From Torulaspora globosa (lineage: Eukaryota; Ascomycota; Saccharomycetes; Saccharomycetales; Saccharomycetaceae), in assembly GCF_014133895.1 (NCBI RefSeq), contig NC_050729.1, positions 372,001 through 436,000 of the forward strand: a stretch of DNA of 64,000 bases. The letters are read 5' to 3'. Numbering within the stretch: the first letter of the stretch is position 1; every line of letters begins with the position of its first letter. Under the pieces are notes generated by a model. That model searched no databases. It was not told the DNA's origin and saw nothing but the letters and a program-made list of their open reading frames with translations. Below are positions 38,919 to 47,219 of the stretch, in pieces. The position numbers were made by a program, and so were the translations under genes.

Positions 38919-38927
38919 TGCACAAAA
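38919..38927 (+). promoter_or_regulatory. MSE-like site upstream of SPO71
   Basis: TGCACAAAA matches the Ndt80 consensus at eight of nine positions with the CACAAAA core intact. It is 103 bp before the SPO71 ATG. SPO71 is a middle-sporulation gene in S. cerevisiae. Confidence 0.45.
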
Positions 38928-39029
38928 GGATAGCTTGATGAGCAGCTCAAAAAAGGAGACAAGATGGTTCGTGAGCTTTAGCAGAATCGAAACGAGATCT
39001 GAAAGTACCAAAGGGCGATATACTGAAGT

Positions 39030-42000
39030 ATGACACTTTCATCTGCTCTGGTGGCAGAGATTGTGCACAATGATGAAGAATACGTTAGACGAATTAGCCC
39101 GAGTACGATTTGCAATAACGACGATCTAAGAATCATCGGCATCCCAGCTTCCTCATTCACCGCATATAGGCTGTCATATGTGTCACCGATCGAGCTTTCG
39201 CTTAGCTCAAAAGTTGTACTTTTGGGTGGCATTCCCCAGTATTGGGTGAGAGAGCGTTTAAAGGGCTTTTGGCGTACTGCTTGGAAAATCAGCAGAAGGG
39301 GATTTCGGGGAAACGCCAATAGGCTGTTCAATTACGGGTACCAAGATCAGAATAAAAGGAATCAGGCGCGCCGTCAGCGGATATCCGACTGCGACTGCAA
39401 CAGGAAGCCCCAAGCTACCTGGGACGACACTCAGTATCGCAAAAATCCGGGGGCAGGGCGCAAGAATAAGAGCACGAGCGCTTCACCACTTAGCTTGGCA
39501 ACAGGGAATTCCCAGAGGAAAAGATCGAACACACTACCGGTTGTGCGGACACGGGCGTCGCTTTTGAGGAAAAGTAAAGCTATACAGCGTAAAGATGGCC
39601 ATAATGTACTAAAAGGAAAAACAAGAGCCACTTTACCGAGTCTGAGAACGGATGATACTATAGCCAACCACTCCAAGTCACTTCACTCTAGCGGCTATTC
39701 TTCCGATGACTCGTTGGCAATCACAATCAGGAGTACCGACGATAGTAACAGCTCTCCTGAATGTTATGATGACCAGCCCGATCATGCGGGTGTGCAGTTC
39801 AGCATCAACGCCGAGGAGAGTCTGTTAGATGATTACAATATCTCGCAGAAGAGCGCTACTAATGGAAAGAACGGAGCACCCAACGTGAAATCTTCGATTT
39901 TTGATGATAGCGAAGCTAATTTGAAGCATGAAAATGATTATAAGCTTTCCTCTGTAGAATTGGAAGCGAGACCTTCAGATTCTTCTGCACCGGAACGGTT
40001 ATTAGCAATCACATCAACTGTGGAAACAACACCTGTTTCATTCATTAGCTCACCATGCTTTTCGACCAGCACTCATCAAACAAATGATGGCAAAGGCTCT
40101 AAAATACATTTTACTGATCAAGAGACACAGAAAGTTGCTAGAGCCTATACAAAAGACAAAAGGCGCCATAGGCACCCAATTGTTCGATTGAAACCCAGCT
40201 GTAACTCAGGTTATGCAGAACCGTTACGGATTATGGTACCCGAACCGGACCAGCGTAAAGGTAGCCGTGATGAACATGTGTACAAGAAGCATTTCAAAGC
40301 CGAAAGGTTAGTGATGAGACAAGTTGGCCACGCTGGAGGGAAGGCAAAGACCAGGATGAAAAAGGGAATTTCGAGCTTTATAAGAACCGACTATTTTATA
40401 TCTAGTCCCTTCCTAAGAGGCCTTAAATGCGGAAAGATAATCTTAATGGAGAAAATGCTTGTGATGGTGAAATGCGCCGTGAACAAGAAAGATCCTGTGA
40501 TCTCTTTCTCACAAGAAGAATCGATTGATACGAGGATCTCAGAAAGATGGAAAGAATACATTGTTGTGGCTAGATCTACCGGTAAAGGAGACTCTTCTAT
40601 CCTACTTCAGTTTTATCGGCGTCGACATATACCTGTGCATGTAAACAGACAGAAGGATTTAACATACGGTACATCATTAGATTTTCAGCTGGACAAGCAT
40701 TGCCTGGTAGGAATTTACAGCAATTTGGATAAATCCATTTACATCCAAAAACCTGTCCGGAAAGAGAGCAATGCATCGCATGAGACATCTTCAGACGACG
40801 ACGACGAATACAGCTCTTTGAAAATTTATATTCTGAAATGCAGTACTCTTATTTCTTCCGGTAAATGGTACAACCTATTAAGAGGCGCTACTCAAATGAG
40901 GGATAAACTAACACAGATAAGTCTCAAAATACCTGAGGCTGATATTTCCATGGACATGAATTTAAGGGACGCTGTTGTCAAAGAATTGATAAAGTCCGAG
41001 AATGAGATCGATGACTTCAAACTTTGCGTTTTACGAAGAGGGTATAGGGTTCTACAGCGCCCACTGATGAGATTTCTCATAGTCAGCATTTTCGAAGAAC
41101 TGAAGAAAGCTGATTTATCAGAAGTCGTTCAAAAATGGGAATTTGCCAACATTATTCTGGGCTGCAGTTATAAGCACTACGATATGCTACAATGGTGCTC
41201 GAATAGTAGTATTAGGTCATTTTTTGAAACGTTTTCCCTTTTTAAGTCCTGCGTTTTGGAGTTTAGACCATACATACCAACTCCTAGACAGGCCCTGAGT
41301 GGAGATGGCTGCATTCTAGTCGAACCTGTTCCTATAGAAGGGTTTCTTATAAGGCTTACAAACAGGATTGGAAAAGAAGGTAGCAGGCTGCGAAAGCTAT
41401 ACTTTAGACCTTCTTACTTCTTCACTAATGACAATCTGCTATTCTTTTCGTCATGTTTCAAGGCATGTCCACCCTCGCCGTCGAAGGAATTGGATATGAG
41501 CTCACTGCAGAAGGGAGATAGATTCGATTCTCTGCCCAACGTTTGCGAACAAGATCCCTACCCGCTTGACTTGAGTAGTCACATATCGTGGCTGAAAGGA
41601 GAACTGACCGCCAAGGAATTTGAGTCTAATGATTTGTATGCTTGGAAGTGTTTCAGCAGGCGAGTGGATCAGATACTGAAAGCTGAGGGTGTGATAAACC
41701 TTTGTGAAATTGAGGAAATTCATCAAGGTGCCTCCAGCGATTTCACAGGGTCAGAAATCAAATTTCGAGCTCTTCATTTCGCGAAACGATCGTTTTGGTA
41801 TGGTCAAGCACATGACGTTAGAAGCACAGCAGCTTCTATACTTTATATCGTGACACAGAATCGTCTGGTTCTAAAACTCATGGCACCCAGTCCCGCAGTA
41901 TGTCAGGAATGGACCTTGAGATTAAGAAGCCTTGTGAGCTATTGGAAAGCTAGAAAAGATTGCGACATTAAAAATATGTGGAACCTGAAAATACGAAATA

Positions 42001-42713
42001 TGCAACAGTTGAGAATAACAAATGAAGAGGAATCGAATATTAATGATTCAACACCAAAATGGATCATAGATTCTGGATCGAGCGACGCATCGCTATACAA
42101 TGTCAATGCACTATGTCAGTTGCGACCAATACTGTACAAAGGAGTTCTGTATCAGAAGCCAAAGAAGCACTCCACTTTCACAAAATACTTAGTTGTTCTC
42201 GTTCCGGGATTTTTAATACTTTACAAACCCTTCAAAAGAACCGTTACTGGGTTTTCGAGAGAAATTATTGACTATAAGCACTACCTGACGCTGTCGGTGG
42301 CAGATTGTTATCTCTATTCTGGCGCGACATCTAAAGTGGATTTGTTGAATCGCAGAGACAAGATTCAGGAACTCGCATCGCAAAGCAAGTCATTGCCACG
42401 CGCGTATCCTGATGGTTGGAGGTCCCTAGAGGATGAGTCAGCGAGATGCTTCACCCTTTGGTTTGGTAAAAAAAGAGCCAAGTTGGCAGCGTCACGTAAA
42501 GCTGGATCAGAGAAAGGAACTCAGCAGAAATTCGAAAAACCTGACAGTCACAAAAATTTCGAAAGCAATCCCAAAGTCTTTCAAATGGTTACCAGGCTCG
42601 GAGTCAGCGGCAAATCTATGGTTTTTATGGCGCGATCCAGGCAGGAAAGAAACTTATGGGTATTATCCATATCTTCAGAGATTGAAAGGTTGAATTCAAT
42701 GGTCTCTATGTAG
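39030..42713 (+). CDS. SPO71: Spo71, PH-domain protein of prospore membrane formation
   Basis: A 1227-residue protein (S. cerevisiae Spo71 about 1245). The N-terminal 400 residues are mostly disordered, basic and Ser-rich. A first folded region spans about 430-600 (SSFIRTDYFISSPFLRGLKCG to YSNLDKSIYIQKP). Two PH-like regions follow (around EGFLIRLTNRIGKEGSRLRKLYFRPSY, and YKGVLYQKPKKHSTFTKYLVVLVPGFLILYK to RNLWVLSISSEIERL near the C-terminus). Spo71 recruits the Vps13 adaptor Spo73 partner system to the prospore membrane and is needed for its extension and spore wall formation. The assignment is supported by its place between TMS1 and STE5 in the orientation of YDR104C. It converges with STE5 across 79 bp. 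Confidence 0.9.
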   Translation: MTLSSALVAEIVHNDEEYVRRISPSTICNNDDLRIIGIPASSFTAYRLSYVSPIELSLSSKVVLLGGIPQYWVRERLKGFWRTAWKISRRGFRGNANRLFNYGYQDQNKRNQARRQRISDCDCNRKPQATWDDTQYRKNPGAGRKNKSTSASPLSLATGNSQRKRSNTLPVVRTRASLLRKSKAIQRKDGHNVLKGKTRATLPSLRTDDTIANHSKSLHSSGYSSDDSLAITIRSTDDSNSSPECYDDQPDHAGVQFSINAEESLLDDYNISQKSATNGKNGAPNVKSSIFDDSEANLKHENDYKLSSVELEARPSDSSAPERLLAITSTVETTPVSFISSPCFSTSTHQTNDGKGSKIHFTDQETQKVARAYTKDKRRHRHPIVRLKPSCNSGYAEPLRIMVPEPDQRKGSRDEHVYKKHFKAERLVMRQVGHAGGKAKTRMKKGISSFIRTDYFISSPFLRGLKCGKIILMEKMLVMVKCAVNKKDPVISFSQEESIDTRISERWKEYIVVARSTGKGDSSILLQFYRRRHIPVHVNRQKDLTYGTSLDFQLDKHCLVGIYSNLDKSIYIQKPVRKESNASHETSSDDDDEYSSLKIYILKCSTLISSGKWYNLLRGATQMRDKLTQISLKIPEADISMDMNLRDAVVKELIKSENEIDDFKLCVLRRGYRVLQRPLMRFLIVSIFEELKKADLSEVVQKWEFANIILGCSYKHYDMLQWCSNSSIRSFFETFSLFKSCVLEFRPYIPTPRQALSGDGCILVEPVPIEGFLIRLTNRIGKEGSRLRKLYFRPSYFFTNDNLLFFSSCFKACPPSPSKELDMSSLQKGDRFDSLPNVCEQDPYPLDLSSHISWLKGELTAKEFESNDLYAWKCFSRRVDQILKAEGVINLCEIEEIHQGASSDFTGSEIKFRALHFAKRSFWYGQAHDVRSTAASILYIVTQNRLVLKLMAPSPAVCQEWTLRLRSLVSYWKARKDCDIKNMWNLKIRNMQQLRITNEEESNINDSTPKWIIDSGSSDASLYNVNALCQLRPILYKGVLYQKPKKHSTFTKYLVVLVPGFLILYKPFKRTVTGFSREIIDYKHYLTLSVADCYLYSGATSKVDLLNRRDKIQELASQSKSLPRAYPDGWRSLEDESARCFTLWFGKKRAKLAASRKAGSEKGTQQKFEKPDSHKNFESNPKVFQMVTRLGVSGKSMVFMARSRQERNLWVLSISSEIERLNSMVSM

Positions 42714-42792
42714 GTCGGCTACGTCGTACCTTCCTTGAGGTTTTTGTAAAGATAAAATTATAAAAGACTCTTGAGTGATCTTAATCAGCTTC

Positions 42793-45570
42793 TCATATAT
42801 AACTATAAGAGTAACCAGAGTGTCGTCCAGGTGAGGCACTCCTGCCTCTCTGCAGCTCGCGGATTGCACTTTCAATGTCATCGAGAAGAGGGTCCCATCC
42901 TTTATCTGATCGTTTCGCCGAAACGGATCCTCGTTGCGCTGGCTCGGAAACTCCTGAAGTCAGCATTACATTTTTTGATTGAAAAAAGTCAGGTTCACTG
43001 TGTCTTTCCGTGTCATACACTGAGCACTTATCTTCACCCTCTCCCTCTTCGCCGGGTCCTGTAGGAAGAATTGCTGTGACACTATTGTTTAGAATTGAGT
43101 CCGATTTACTCAAGTCTGTTTTCTTAAAAGCCGTACAATAATCGCTGCTATCGTCCGCGCTCAGCTCTTCATCTTCATCGTCGCCAAATACCAGGCTAAA
43201 ACTGTAGCTTAATGCCTCTAAGACGTTTGCCCAGGCAGCGACCTCTACAAGCTCGTCAATGCTGTCACTGTAATCCACATTTAAATAGCCTACTTTTACC
43301 TTTAGCTCATTCGGCCTCCTCCTCCCAGAGCAGGTAAAGGGCTTGTAATCCATTAGCAGACAGGACTTTTCCTCCTCCATGGAGGTGGCTGAAACGACTG
43401 CAACTCCCACATTTCCAAGCACACCACTGGGATAAAAGGCCTCCCTTAACCATTGGGGATTAAATTTCTTTGCAACGGAGTTTCTTTGGAAGGAAGTGAT
43501 GCTATCTGGGCCAAAAGAAATCTTATCTGCAAGCCCATGTTGAACAACATAGCCCTTTGCATTCACAACACAGATCTTCAAATCACGAAACTTGATGTTC
43601 AACGCCTTGATACTATTATGAATTATCGGGAGGGAATTAGCGAAGCTGGGATCCTCAAAATTACATTGCACCACAACGACAAGGTCGTCTGGTTTTTCGC
43701 GCTTCAATGATAGGATTGAACTGATAGTAGTCATCACAGTCTCCATAGTCTCTATCTCGGTATGGACCTCTGCGCTCGCGGGCGGAAGTTTCAAGCCTCT
43801 TCTAACAATAACGCTATCCGAGAGCTGGTCTAATCCTGCGAGCTCAATAATTTTCGAAGATCCTACCATACCGATGAGGGATCCGCGATCCGCTCTGCCC
43901 TTCAGCTGTCTTATAATCGGTGGAATCGGTAAAGTCGAAGTGAAGTTGCTCTCATCAAATATGAAGTCGTGGTTCAGCAGACCTGAAATCCATTTTTGGA
44001 TTATTTGGCTTGTGTCAGTGTTAAGCGTCTCAGTTAAAAACAACTCCTGATAGCTGGCATCAGAAGCTATTGTGCATTTGAATATTGAAGACTCAACTGC
44101 TTCAACTTTTATTCCAGATATGGGAGCAAAGACTTTAAGATCTGTTAATCTTGTACTAATAAGGTTGTCAAAGTTCTCACTCGAGATGTTTGCCACGATC
44201 AAGGCTTTCTCGAAGAGGTAGCACAGACAATTGGCGTAGGTTGTACCATCGCTTGACACAAGTAATTTATCTGCCAATCGTAGTAGACCATACACCGAAT
44301 CCACCTCCCAATTGATAATGCTGCCTTCAAAGTTAGCCAACAGAACTTCCATGAAATACGCCCTCAGTATCGGGAGTTGAGATCTTTCCAGTGGGCCCCT
44401 CTGACTGCTTTCAAGGACCGATACGTCAGCTGAAATAATGGAAGTCAGATCATTCGCCGATGATACGATGGAAGACGAAGCAGTCCATGAGCTTCCCTTG
44501 GAAATCGAGTGTGATTGTGGGATTGCACGAGATGGCTTCCTTTTCATCTGCCCGTCTTCCACCAATGGAACCTGGAACGCTGATCTTGTGGACCAGGTCA
44601 TTGCAGGCATCAGATGCTGCTGCACGTCATGCTTCGCAGTGGTCACCGCTGGCGACGACAAAAAGCTCGCTAATCCGGGATGAGCCTGAGTGGATGATCT
44701 ACGCCGTATGCCTCCTGCTGAGCCCAGGTTCTTGTTGATCAGGAATTCGGATATCAGCTTATCCTTCAAATCATGGTTCTTGGGTAAACATTTGACGTCT
44801 TTCTTGCACTCCTCCTGGCATTTTGTGCAGCTGGGAAAGGCATCGAGAATCTCCCCGGACTTGATATCGCGGGACGCCTCGAGTGAAACCAACAGGCACT
44901 CGTGATGCGTTGTATGTCCGCATTCCAACTCGATAATCCTTTCGCCGTGACTTCTGGTGAAGATCGGCTCATCACACACCGTACAGACACAATTCAGAAA
45001 CGATTTCTTCGGCGAAGCGCGGGCATCCGAGTACCCAAACGGCAGCACCCGAGGGCGCTGCAGACGTCTTAAGCTCTCAGTAGTATACGGTGAAGACGGT
45101 CCCCGATGCTCTTTGCCACGTGACTTATGGTTAAGCAGCTCTAACGTCGGTCTGGGCAGCGAGTCGGTCCTTGACGGGTACTGGGCGTCTGGCTCGCATG
45201 AGATCGGGCCTGCCTTGCTTCTGCCAGGTGCCATCGGCGGAGAAATAGCGACCGAATGCGCGACCGTTGTGCCCTTCTCCGGCGAAGGCGAACCGACCGA
45301 TTTCTTTCGTCTTTCGCTGCTTCGAGGGAAGCTGGCAAACCTTTCAGCCCATCTCTTGCCCTTCGACGACGGCGGAGGCGTTAGCGGCCCGTCCAACTGC
45401 GCTCCTAGCTTCTTTGGAGTCCGTACCGGCGAATCTCGTTGAGCAGCCCCGATATTGGTGAGCTGGAAGATGATACTGTCATTGGAGCTTTGCATCGCTG
45501 TGTATGGCGTGGTTCTGATCAACCGATAAGCTCTTACCGCTTGCTTCTGTTCCCTTCTTAAGTTCCCCAT
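42793..45570 (-). CDS. STE5: Mating MAPK cascade scaffold Ste5
   Basis: A 925-residue scaffold (S. cerevisiae Ste5 about 917). It holds Ste11, Ste7 and Fus3 together and binds Gbeta after pheromone. A basic amphipathic stretch at residues about 71-91 (GKRWAERFASFPRSSERRKK) corresponds to the membrane-binding PM helix, and SP/TP sites around it fit Cdk control. A RING-H2 domain spans residues about 194-251 (NCVCTVCDE, CGHTTHHEC, CTKC). A PH-like domain lies around 400-540. A VWA-like domain follows from about 580 (SILSLKREKPDDLVVVVQ) and includes FGPDS and RRRPNELKVKVGYLNVDYSD. The tail is acidic. The family start is variable; Met26 (MQSSNDSI) is an alternative to Met1. Lies downstream of PDA1 on the same strand, 139 bp away. 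Confidence 0.95.
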   Translation of the reverse strand: MGNLRREQKQAVRAYRLIRTTPYTAMQSSNDSIIFQLTNIGAAQRDSPVRTPKKLGAQLDGPLTPPPSSKGKRWAERFASFPRSSERRKKSVGSPSPEKGTTVAHSVAISPPMAPGRSKAGPISCEPDAQYPSRTDSLPRPTLELLNHKSRGKEHRGPSSPYTTESLRRLQRPRVLPFGYSDARASPKKSFLNCVCTVCDEPIFTRSHGERIIELECGHTTHHECLLVSLEASRDIKSGEILDAFPSCTKCQEECKKDVKCLPKNHDLKDKLISEFLINKNLGSAGGIRRRSSTQAHPGLASFLSSPAVTTAKHDVQQHLMPAMTWSTRSAFQVPLVEDGQMKRKPSRAIPQSHSISKGSSWTASSSIVSSANDLTSIISADVSVLESSQRGPLERSQLPILRAYFMEVLLANFEGSIINWEVDSVYGLLRLADKLLVSSDGTTYANCLCYLFEKALIVANISSENFDNLISTRLTDLKVFAPISGIKVEAVESSIFKCTIASDASYQELFLTETLNTDTSQIIQKWISGLLNHDFIFDESNFTSTLPIPPIIRQLKGRADRGSLIGMVGSSKIIELAGLDQLSDSVIVRRGLKLPPASAEVHTEIETMETVMTTISSILSLKREKPDDLVVVVQCNFEDPSFANSLPIIHNSIKALNIKFRDLKICVVNAKGYVVQHGLADKISFGPDSITSFQRNSVAKKFNPQWLREAFYPSGVLGNVGVAVVSATSMEEEKSCLLMDYKPFTCSGRRRPNELKVKVGYLNVDYSDSIDELVEVAAWANVLEALSYSFSLVFGDDEDEELSADDSSDYCTAFKKTDLSKSDSILNNSVTAILPTGPGEEGEGEDKCSVYDTERHSEPDFFQSKNVMLTSGVSEPAQRGSVSAKRSDKGWDPLLDDIESAIRELQRGRSASPGRHSGYSYSYI

Positions 45571-45709
45571 GTAGAGATCTAAGGGTTCGAAGTCCGCATG
45601 CTCGCCTTACGCTTACAACGGAGTTTTAGGCAGGGTCGAATAGATAGACAGGATTCATGGATATATAAGTATATTTGGACGGCTAGACGCGGGTGCTGCC
45701 GTAGCGAGT

Positions 45710-46936
45710 CTAATCTCTGTTAGCGAAGCCCTGTTTCTGGAAATCCCAGGTGTCCTCGGTGATTCTGCCTCTCAAAGTCTCGGTCTCGGTGCCCTTGACG
45801 TAGACATCTTCGAACAGGATGGACAACTTGGCCTCTGGAGCAGGCGCCGCGTCGGCCAGCTCGACCTGCTCGTCGACGTACTTTCTGGCGGCCTTGTCGT
45901 ACGCCTTGACCTCCTCCTCGGTAGCGATGCCCAGCTCCAACAGATGCATCTTGAGCCCCGCGATCGGGTCGTTCTTGGATCTCATGTGCTGGATCTCGTC
46001 CCTGGTCCTGTAGGTGGTGCCGGGGTCCGACATGGAGTGGCCGCCGTATCTGTACGTCTCGTACTCGAGCACCAGCGGGCCGTTCCCGGAGACACACCAG
46101 TCCTTGGCGAACTTGGACGCCTGGAACACGGCCAGGATGTCCATGCCGTTGACCTTCAGCCCGGGGATGTACTGGCCGCGCTTGAAATACTCGGTCATCG
46201 CAGAGGATCTCGCCGCGGACGTGCCCATCCCGTACTTGTTGTTCTCGCAGCAGAACACCACGGGCAGGTTCCACAGCTTGGCCATGTTGAACGCCTCGAA
46301 CACCTGGCCCTGGTTCGACGCTCCGTCCCCGTACAGCGTGAACGAGCACGCGTCCTCGTTCCTGTACTGGTGCGCAAACGCCAGCCCGGCCCCGAGAGGC
46401 ACCTGCGCCCCGACGATACCGTTCCCGCCGTAGAACCCGGGAGCGTACATGTGCATCGACCCTCCCTTCCCGTACGACACTCCCGCTCTTCTGCCCATCA
46501 GCTCGGCAAGGACCGCCTGCACGGGCGCGCCCCTCATGTACGTGAACCCGTGGCAACGGTACGACGTGATCACCGTGTCCCGCTTCGTGATCGCATTCTC
46601 GATCCCCACCGCGATCGCCTCCTGTCCCACCGACAGGTGGCAGAACCCGCGTATCTTCTTAGCCTTGTACAGCGCATCACACGCCATCTCCATCCTCCGG
46701 ATGACAATCATGTCCTTGTACATCTGCAACAGCGATCCCTTCGTCGTCGTATACTTCAAATCCGGCACGTCCAGCATGTAGCCCTCGAAAGAAGACTCTG
46801 GCAACTCGATCTCCACCAAATCTGACTCATTCAGCCTATCCTTCGCCACCGTCGCCAACAGCCGTCTCCCAGCCAAACACCCTTGGCCGACACGCAAAAC
46901 TCCCGCAGAGTGACTCTTCAAACTCGCCGACAACAT
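45710..46936 (-). CDS. PDA1: Pyruvate dehydrogenase E1 alpha subunit
   Basis: A 408-residue mitochondrial matrix protein (S. cerevisiae Pda1 about 420). With Pdb1 it decarboxylates pyruvate using thiamine diphosphate in the pyruvate dehydrogenase complex. The first 30 residues (MLSASLKSHSAGVLRVGQG) form a basic presequence. The TPP-binding motif GDGASNQGQVFEAFNMAKLW ending near CENN is intact. RYGGHSMSDPGTTYRTR contains the serine that is phosphorylated to inactivate the enzyme. Codon use is strongly biased to C-ending codons; the segment 46381-46440 is 45 of 60 G+C. This makes long spurious frames in other phases. Upstream lies TATATAAGG (plus 47037-47045) embedded in a 15-bp tandem repeat. 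Divergent from ARX1. Confidence 0.97.
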   Translation of the reverse strand: MLSASLKSHSAGVLRVGQGCLAGRRLLATVAKDRLNESDLVEIELPESSFEGYMLDVPDLKYTTTKGSLLQMYKDMIVIRRMEMACDALYKAKKIRGFCHLSVGQEAIAVGIENAITKRDTVITSYRCHGFTYMRGAPVQAVLAELMGRRAGVSYGKGGSMHMYAPGFYGGNGIVGAQVPLGAGLAFAHQYRNEDACSFTLYGDGASNQGQVFEAFNMAKLWNLPVVFCCENNKYGMGTSAARSSAMTEYFKRGQYIPGLKVNGMDILAVFQASKFAKDWCVSGNGPLVLEYETYRYGGHSMSDPGTTYRTRDEIQHMRSKNDPIAGLKMHLLELGIATEEEVKAYDKAARKYVDEQVELADAAPAPEAKLSILFEDVYVKGTETETLRGRITEDTWDFQKQGFANRD

Positions 46937-47000
46937 TCCAAACCTACAGATACCGTCTCGCCAGCTCTACCGCCTTCAACTCGCCTGCTGGCCGCTTGCT

Positions 47001-47038
47001 CTTCCTCCAGAATACCTTCCTCCAGAATACCTTCCTCC
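47001..47038. repeat. 15-bp tandem repeat in the PDA1 promoter
   Basis: CTTCCTCCAGAATAC occurs at 47001-47015 and again at 47016-47030, followed by a partial third copy CTTCCTCC that runs into the PDA1 TATA sequence (CCTTATATA, 47037-47045, read on minus). The repeat is 65-100 bp upstream of the PDA1 ATG, so it probably lies at or just upstream of transcription starts. Confidence 0.8.
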
Positions 47039-47120
47039 TTATATACTTTCTGCCCCCCAGTTGGCGCACTTTGCACGACGGAAATCGTTCGTACAAAGTG
47101 AGTGAAAAATTAGCGAAGAA

Positions 47121-47165
47121 GCGATGAGATGAGCCAACTGGACGGTAATTAACGATGAGATGAGC
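47121..47165 (+). promoter_or_regulatory. Two PAC boxes (with an RRPE-like site) upstream of ARX1
   Basis: GCGATGAGATGAGC at 47121-47134 is the full PAC element. A second copy, ACGATGAGATGAGC, lies at 47152-47165. TGAAAAATTA at 47103-47112 resembles the RRPE motif (TGAAAAATTTT). PAC plus RRPE is the hallmark of ribosome-biogenesis promoters; the PAC copies are 86 and 55 bp from the ARX1 ATG by their near ends. Confidence 0.7.
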
Positions 47166-47219
47166 AGTGGCAGGAGGCTAATTGGTAGGCTATCGGCAGG
47201 CTAGGACGTTGGGAAGGCG

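Larger units (their letters stand above)
38473..39029. other. Divergent intergenic region between DMC1 and SPO71
   Basis: About 557 bp. It contains the DMC1 URS1 site and TATA, a plus-strand TATATAAAAGG (38629-38639) and an unassigned 30-codon frame starting 64 bp after it (38703-38795). An MSE-like site for SPO71 lies at 38919-38927. Confidence 0.55.

Noticed and set aside
45720..46825. Long open frames in PDA1 in a second minus phase (45720-46556) and on plus (45944-46825).
   Set aside because: They lie wholly inside PDA1, which has an unambiguous E1-alpha protein. They exist because its codons end in G or C, which removes stops in other phases. Arg/Pro-rich low-complexity products.
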